In this document: positions 59,929 to 64,000 of the stretch, one piece after another
Layout: the number at the start of each line of letters is the position of its first letter
Position numbering within the stretch: the stretch's first letter is position 1
Assembly: GCA_964058845.1 (NCBI GenBank)
Contig: CAXKVR010000039.1
Coordinates: 1-64,000 of the forward strand
Source: Carex sylvatica
Lineage: Eukaryota; Streptophyta; Magnoliopsida; Poales; Cyperaceae
Direction of reading: 5' to 3'
DNA: 64,000 nucleotides
Notes under the pieces: model-generated
The model's input: only the letters and a program-made list of their open reading frames with translations
Told to the model about the DNA's origin: nothing
Databases searched by the model: none
Translations under genes and position numbers: made by a program

Positions 59929-60953
59929 GCACAATTGCCCGATTTTTTTTATAAATATCTAAAAAAATAATTAATTTTAAAAAAATGACCAAAGTTGCAC
60001 TAGATTTTGAAAAGTACCCAAACCGCAAATTTTTTTTGCGGTTTTACAATTCCAAAATCACGGTTAAAAAAAAAAAAACCGCAAAATTTTTTTGCAGTGT
60101 TTCAATTCAAAAACCACTCTTTAAAAAAACCGCAATTTTTTTTGCAGTTTCAAGGCCTAAAACTGCAAAAAAAAATTACAGTTTTACAATTCTAAAACCA
60201 CGGTTAAATAAAATAAAAAATCCGCAAATTTTTTTTGCAATGTTTCATTTCAAAAGCCACTTTTTTTTTAAAAAAAAACCGCAAAATATTTTTTGCAGTT
60301 ATAGTTTTTTTTTCATTTTTTCAGATTTTTTTATTTAATGATTATTATTAAAAATAATTCTCAAAATAGAAACAACTTTTTCTAAATTAAATACACGAGA
60401 AGGATGACAATATTTTTTGTATTTACTTAGAAGTGATTTTTTAACCAGGATCAATAACTCAAACTCCAAGCATTTTTAATTTTTTTTCAATAATACATAA
60501 AAAAAATATTAATTTTTCTTACAACCGCAAAAAATTCGGCATGAAAAAATTGATCCGGATTATTTATAGCAGTCTTTCTAATAAATCAAATTATATAGTA
60601 TTTCATGTATTTTCAAAGAAATATATTAAATATTATTAATATTTCAATACAAAAAATAAATAAATTATAAATATTTCTATTTATATAAAAAAATTCTGAA
60701 AAAATAGAAAAAAAGTTATAACCGCAAAAAAAATTTGCGTGTTTTTTTTTAAACAGTGGTTTTTGAATTGAAACACTGCAAAAAAAAAATTCTGGTTTTT
60801 ATTAACCGTGGTTTTGAAATTGTAAAACTGCATTTTTTTTTTTGCGGTTTCAGGTCTTGAAACTGAAAAAAAAATTGTGGTTTGGATAGTTTTCGAAATC
60901 CAGTGCCAAACTGGTTATTTTTTATTTATTTATATAAATAAAAAAATCGGTGC
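59929..60953. mobile_element. Foldback region of A-tract/CCGC repeats
   Basis: Left arm 59929-60300 and right arm 60715-60953 are inverted copies; both consist of alternating A/T runs and the words CCGCAAA / TTTGCGG with AACCGTGGTTTT-like spacers. Outer ends GCACAATTGCCCGATTTTTT and inverted GCACCGATTTTTTTATTTAT. The repeat arrays make short artificial reading frames. Confidence 0.55.
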
Positions 60954-62013
60954 TTTCTTGTTCTTGTAATTGAAATTTTGATATGTTTGATGTACATACC
61001 GAGAATATGAGAACTATTATAGTAAAAAGGCTTATAATATTTAAATGTTGGTTCATTATTATGATCATGTGTTTATTAAAAGATATGTTATTGTATAGAA
61101 TTGAAAAAATAATTATTAATGTTTCAAACAATGCATATATTCGTTCTTCAATTTTTATCATTGATTTGCAAAGTCTTATTAGATTGTACATTAGTCTAAA
61201 TGATTAATATGATTGAACTAAATAACTTGTCCAATATATTTGACTTTTTAGCACACTCACATTTTATAAATTAAAAAAAAAAATGTCAGAATTCATCATA
61301 ACACAAAATTATTCCATACATGATATCTAAACAGTTCGGACCCGTTCAATTTGAAAAGAGGAAAAAAAAAAAATAGTATTATACGGTGTTGTTTGAAAAC
61401 AAAATGGCAGACCGCCAATTTTCTTGGAGAAGAAACATCATAAATGTATTTTACAAATATTTTTTATTATTAGAGGCTTGCCAATATTCATTCTATTGTT
61501 TGAAAATTAAGTGGCTCATCCCCACTTTTGTTGTATGGTTTAGGATTATTAAGATAAACGCCTTTTCTCTATTGAAAAAAAAAGGTAATCTCAATAAAAG
61601 ATTATAATATTTAGTTTTATATAAAATGGATAAATAAATCGAATTAATCAGTTTGAATCGTCCATTTGACCTCAAAATTCGAGATCTGAAGTCATAAATC
61701 AATCATGGACCCAAAAAAAAAAAAAAAACTACCCAAAATACCAAAATAAATCCAGCACAATATTTATTATAACAGAAGAGCAAATGAGATTAATGAAACC
61801 TCTTAGTCAAATGTTAAAGTTGAATATATTATGAATTGCACACGGTCGTTGCAGTGTAAGTGCCACAGAAAAGAAAATAAAGATCTCTTGGGAGATTGGT
61901 TTGATTTGACGGATTTGACGGATTTGGACCACTCACACAGTGAAAAATGGTGCAGAGAGATTGGATGAATTTGGGTCAAGAATTATGGTTCGGGTCCCAC
62001 TGGACTTTCAAAT

Positions 62014-62629
62014 TAGGGGTGTGAACAAGGAATTCACATCCTCTCCAATACCTCATAAGGGAATCTTTTATAATTACTAGATCTGGATCGTTCTTCTTAA
62101 CATGGCACGAATCTCAAAGTTAAAAAATACTGCCTCTTATAGTGACTAGAATCTCAAACCGTAAAGTGAGGGTAATCCTCTGCAATACATGAGAGGATAC
62201 AAATTCATGAACGAGTTGGCTCGGTCTGAGCTAGGTCCTAGCTTAGTTTGTTAATTCTGGATCTAGGGTATCCGAGCTAAAACCTCAGTTTTAAATCGTG
62301 ACAAGTCAGCTCGAGCTAGCTCGTGAGCTGACTAGCTGGCTCGCTGGATCTTGTTTTAAGAAAAAAATAAATTCTAAAACTTTTTGAATCGACCTGAACC
62401 GAGCTGGACCGAGCTAGACAGTATAAAATGCACACAAATTCATACAAATTGACAAATTGATGCCTAGTCGAGCTGATGAGCAAGCTAGGCCCCAACTTGA
62501 ACTCGTTAATTTTGGAACAAGCTAGTGGCGAGCTGGCTCATCAACAGCTTGATCTAATAACGAGCGAGCTATTAACGAACGAGTCAGATGAGAGTCACGA
62601 TCGAATCACAAATTATTTTGCCACCCCTA
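62014..62629. mobile_element. hAT-like composite element
   Basis: Outer ends TAGGGGTGTGAACAAGG and inverted TAGGGGTGGCAAAATAA, but the flanks do not match. The left third (about 62025-62212) is itself an inverted structure with CATCCTCTCCAATAC and inverted AATTTGTATCCTCTCATG. The rest is rich in GAGCTAGCTCG-like words, as near 6650-6760. Confidence 0.45.
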
Positions 62630-63879
62630 AACTGTAATCATCTAATTTTCGGAAATTGGATATATATTGGGGTTTTGCAAAAGGCATTAGTACTTTGGAC
62701 GAAATAGTAGCAGTTTATTTTGTATATATATCAAAATTTTGCAGAAAATCAAATTTTATTATTATTTTTTTTTTTACAGTATTTTGGATTTTAGAAAAAT
62801 AGCTCAAAAATAAGAGAAAAATATAATTATTTATGTGTAATATAGTATATAAGTGTAGCGAGTAAAACATAATTTATAGGATTCAATGAAATGGTGATGT
62901 ACCAATAATAATTCTAACGCTCAAAATTTAAAAAATTAGAGTTTATTTTGTACAATATCAAGAGATAATTTTTTTATTTGTTTAATTGTAAAAAATTCTA
63001 TATCTTGATCCTATGTGACATGAGCTTAATATTTGTTTAATCGTCAAACTTTGCTGCTTGAGACTGATTTACTGATTTTTTTATGTAAAATTTATAAAGA
63101 AGCTTAACTTAATATAAGATTTACTCACACTAGAGTTGTTTTCTTAGCTTTAAACAATTTCTACAGAAAAAGTTGGCATTAAAAAAATTGAGCACAAAGA
63201 AATATATATTTTTTGAAAATAAAATATAGATAAACTGTCATAGTTTAATTTAGTCTAAAGTTTTACAAAAATATGTTATTTTTTATGAGATTTTTTTGTT
63301 CTCTTATTCTCGTTTTACCGGACTAAAAATACTTGTTGAATAAAAGTTTAGATCTCTGTTGTTTTTTTTTTCAAGTTTGATCCGATTTCATGAACTATAA
63401 TCCGGAAAAATGATCATATTTCTTAAACAGCTCTTAAATTATGGGTCCAAAAGAAAATGTTGATTCTTGTCTTATTCAAGGAAATTTTAATATTGTCTTT
63501 ACCTTTCTTGTAGTCACTAGTCAAGTGCCCGTGCGTTGCAACGGGGGTTGAAATATTATTTTGATCACTTTCTTTAAATAATTTCTTCATTATGTGTTCA
63601 TCAATAATAAAAGCAAATTATAACCTTAGAGCTTAATACTATATTACGGCATCTCCATTGATGCAGTTGATTTGCAATTGCAAACAACTATCCTGAAATA
63701 ATTGAAATTAATTTCATTTCTTAATTGCAAAACTCCTGCATTAATGCAATTTGCAAATCAACATCTGAAAAATAATTTTGCATAAACTCAAATACATCCA
63801 TGTAAAATTGTAAATTAGAAAAATATAAGGAGAATAATGAAAATATTATTTTTACAAAAAAATCAGAAAATTCATATCA

Positions 63880-64000
63880 TCTAAGATATCTTAAATTTTA
63901 CCTTGCCTTTTTGGAAAATCTAAACCGTTCAAATACAGTCTACACGAATCTCGAAGCACAATAATACTTTCTGCACGAATAGACACGCAAAAGTTGAGAT
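63880..64000. mobile_element. MITE truncated by the window edge (relative of 37342-37511)
   Basis: Matches the inverted sequence of the promoter MITE, including AACCGTT(C/T)AAATAC and CTACACGAATCTC(G/A)AAGCAC. The right end lies outside. Confidence 0.65.

Larger units (their letters stand above)
55832..64000. other. Gene-free right end of the window
   Basis: The 3' UTR of the DnaJ-like gene probably covers the first 250-400 bases. Further: a small hAT-like MITE (56896-57070) with related debris at 57340-57530, fragments of the PIGG-intron MITE family (57700-57920, 58415-58560), a SINE (58027-58142), a foldback region of A-rich/CCGC repeats (59929-60953), a hAT-like composite (62014-62629), a GCCCGTGCGTTGCAACGGG motif at 63528 and a truncated MITE at the edge. 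I see nothing recognisable in 58600-59900 or 60960-61980, which are AT-rich with no credible reading frame. Confidence 0.6.

Noticed and set aside
59985..60338. 117-codon frame rich in Phe and Lys
   Set aside because: Produced by the A/T-run and CCGC repeat array; the repeat periodicity explains it.

Overview
This is an AT-rich piece of a plant nuclear genome, almost certainly a flowering plant. It has long GT-AG introns, plant-type gene families (patatin-like lipases, a DnaJ protein with plant-style AT-hooks) and intergenic DNA built from SINEs, LINE ends, hAT, CACTA and Mutator-type elements. I cannot fix monocot versus eudicot from the sequence. No CRISPR, rRNA, tRNA gene, LTR retrotransposon body or prokaryotic feature was seen.

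Layout. (1) About 1-34.9 kb: a head-to-tail array of three group II patatin-like acyl hydrolase genes, all on the minus strand. The first is cut by the left edge (254-2175 visible). The second (7387-10806, 394 aa) and third (22144-25900, 401 aa) are complete six-exon genes. Exon lengths, splice phases, TATA spacing and long flanking stretches recur, so the array grew by duplication of large blocks and was then broken up by repeats. (2) 35188-37128 minus: a four-exon SCNM1-family zinc-finger protein. (3) 37819-45536 plus: a 17-exon GPI ethanolamine phosphate transferase 2 gene (PIGG/GPI7 family, 931 aa), divergent from SCNM1 across a 690-bp spacer that holds a small inverted-repeat element. (4) 45.5-54.2 kb: no gene, only nested repeats. 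(5) 54197-55831 plus: a single-exon DnaJ-like protein with a zinc ribbon and four AT-hooks. (6) 55.8-64 kb: no gene found.

The genes do not form a pathway. The patatin-like array is one family, probably cytosolic lipid acyl hydrolases. The PIGG-like enzyme acts in GPI-anchor assembly in the ER, SCNM1 proteins belong to the splicing machinery, and the DnaJ/AT-hook protein is probably nuclear.

The most unusual material is in the repeats: a family of foldback elements with a shared core but different self-complementary tips; a 1.13-kb hAT-type element with an exact 8-bp target duplication that appears to carry a captured promoter, 5' UTR and intron; several retroposon ends with a hairpin before the A-tail; and the DnaJ protein with HRD in place of HPD. 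All splice sites were placed by eye from GT/AG, reading phase and comparison between paralogues. No database search was possible.
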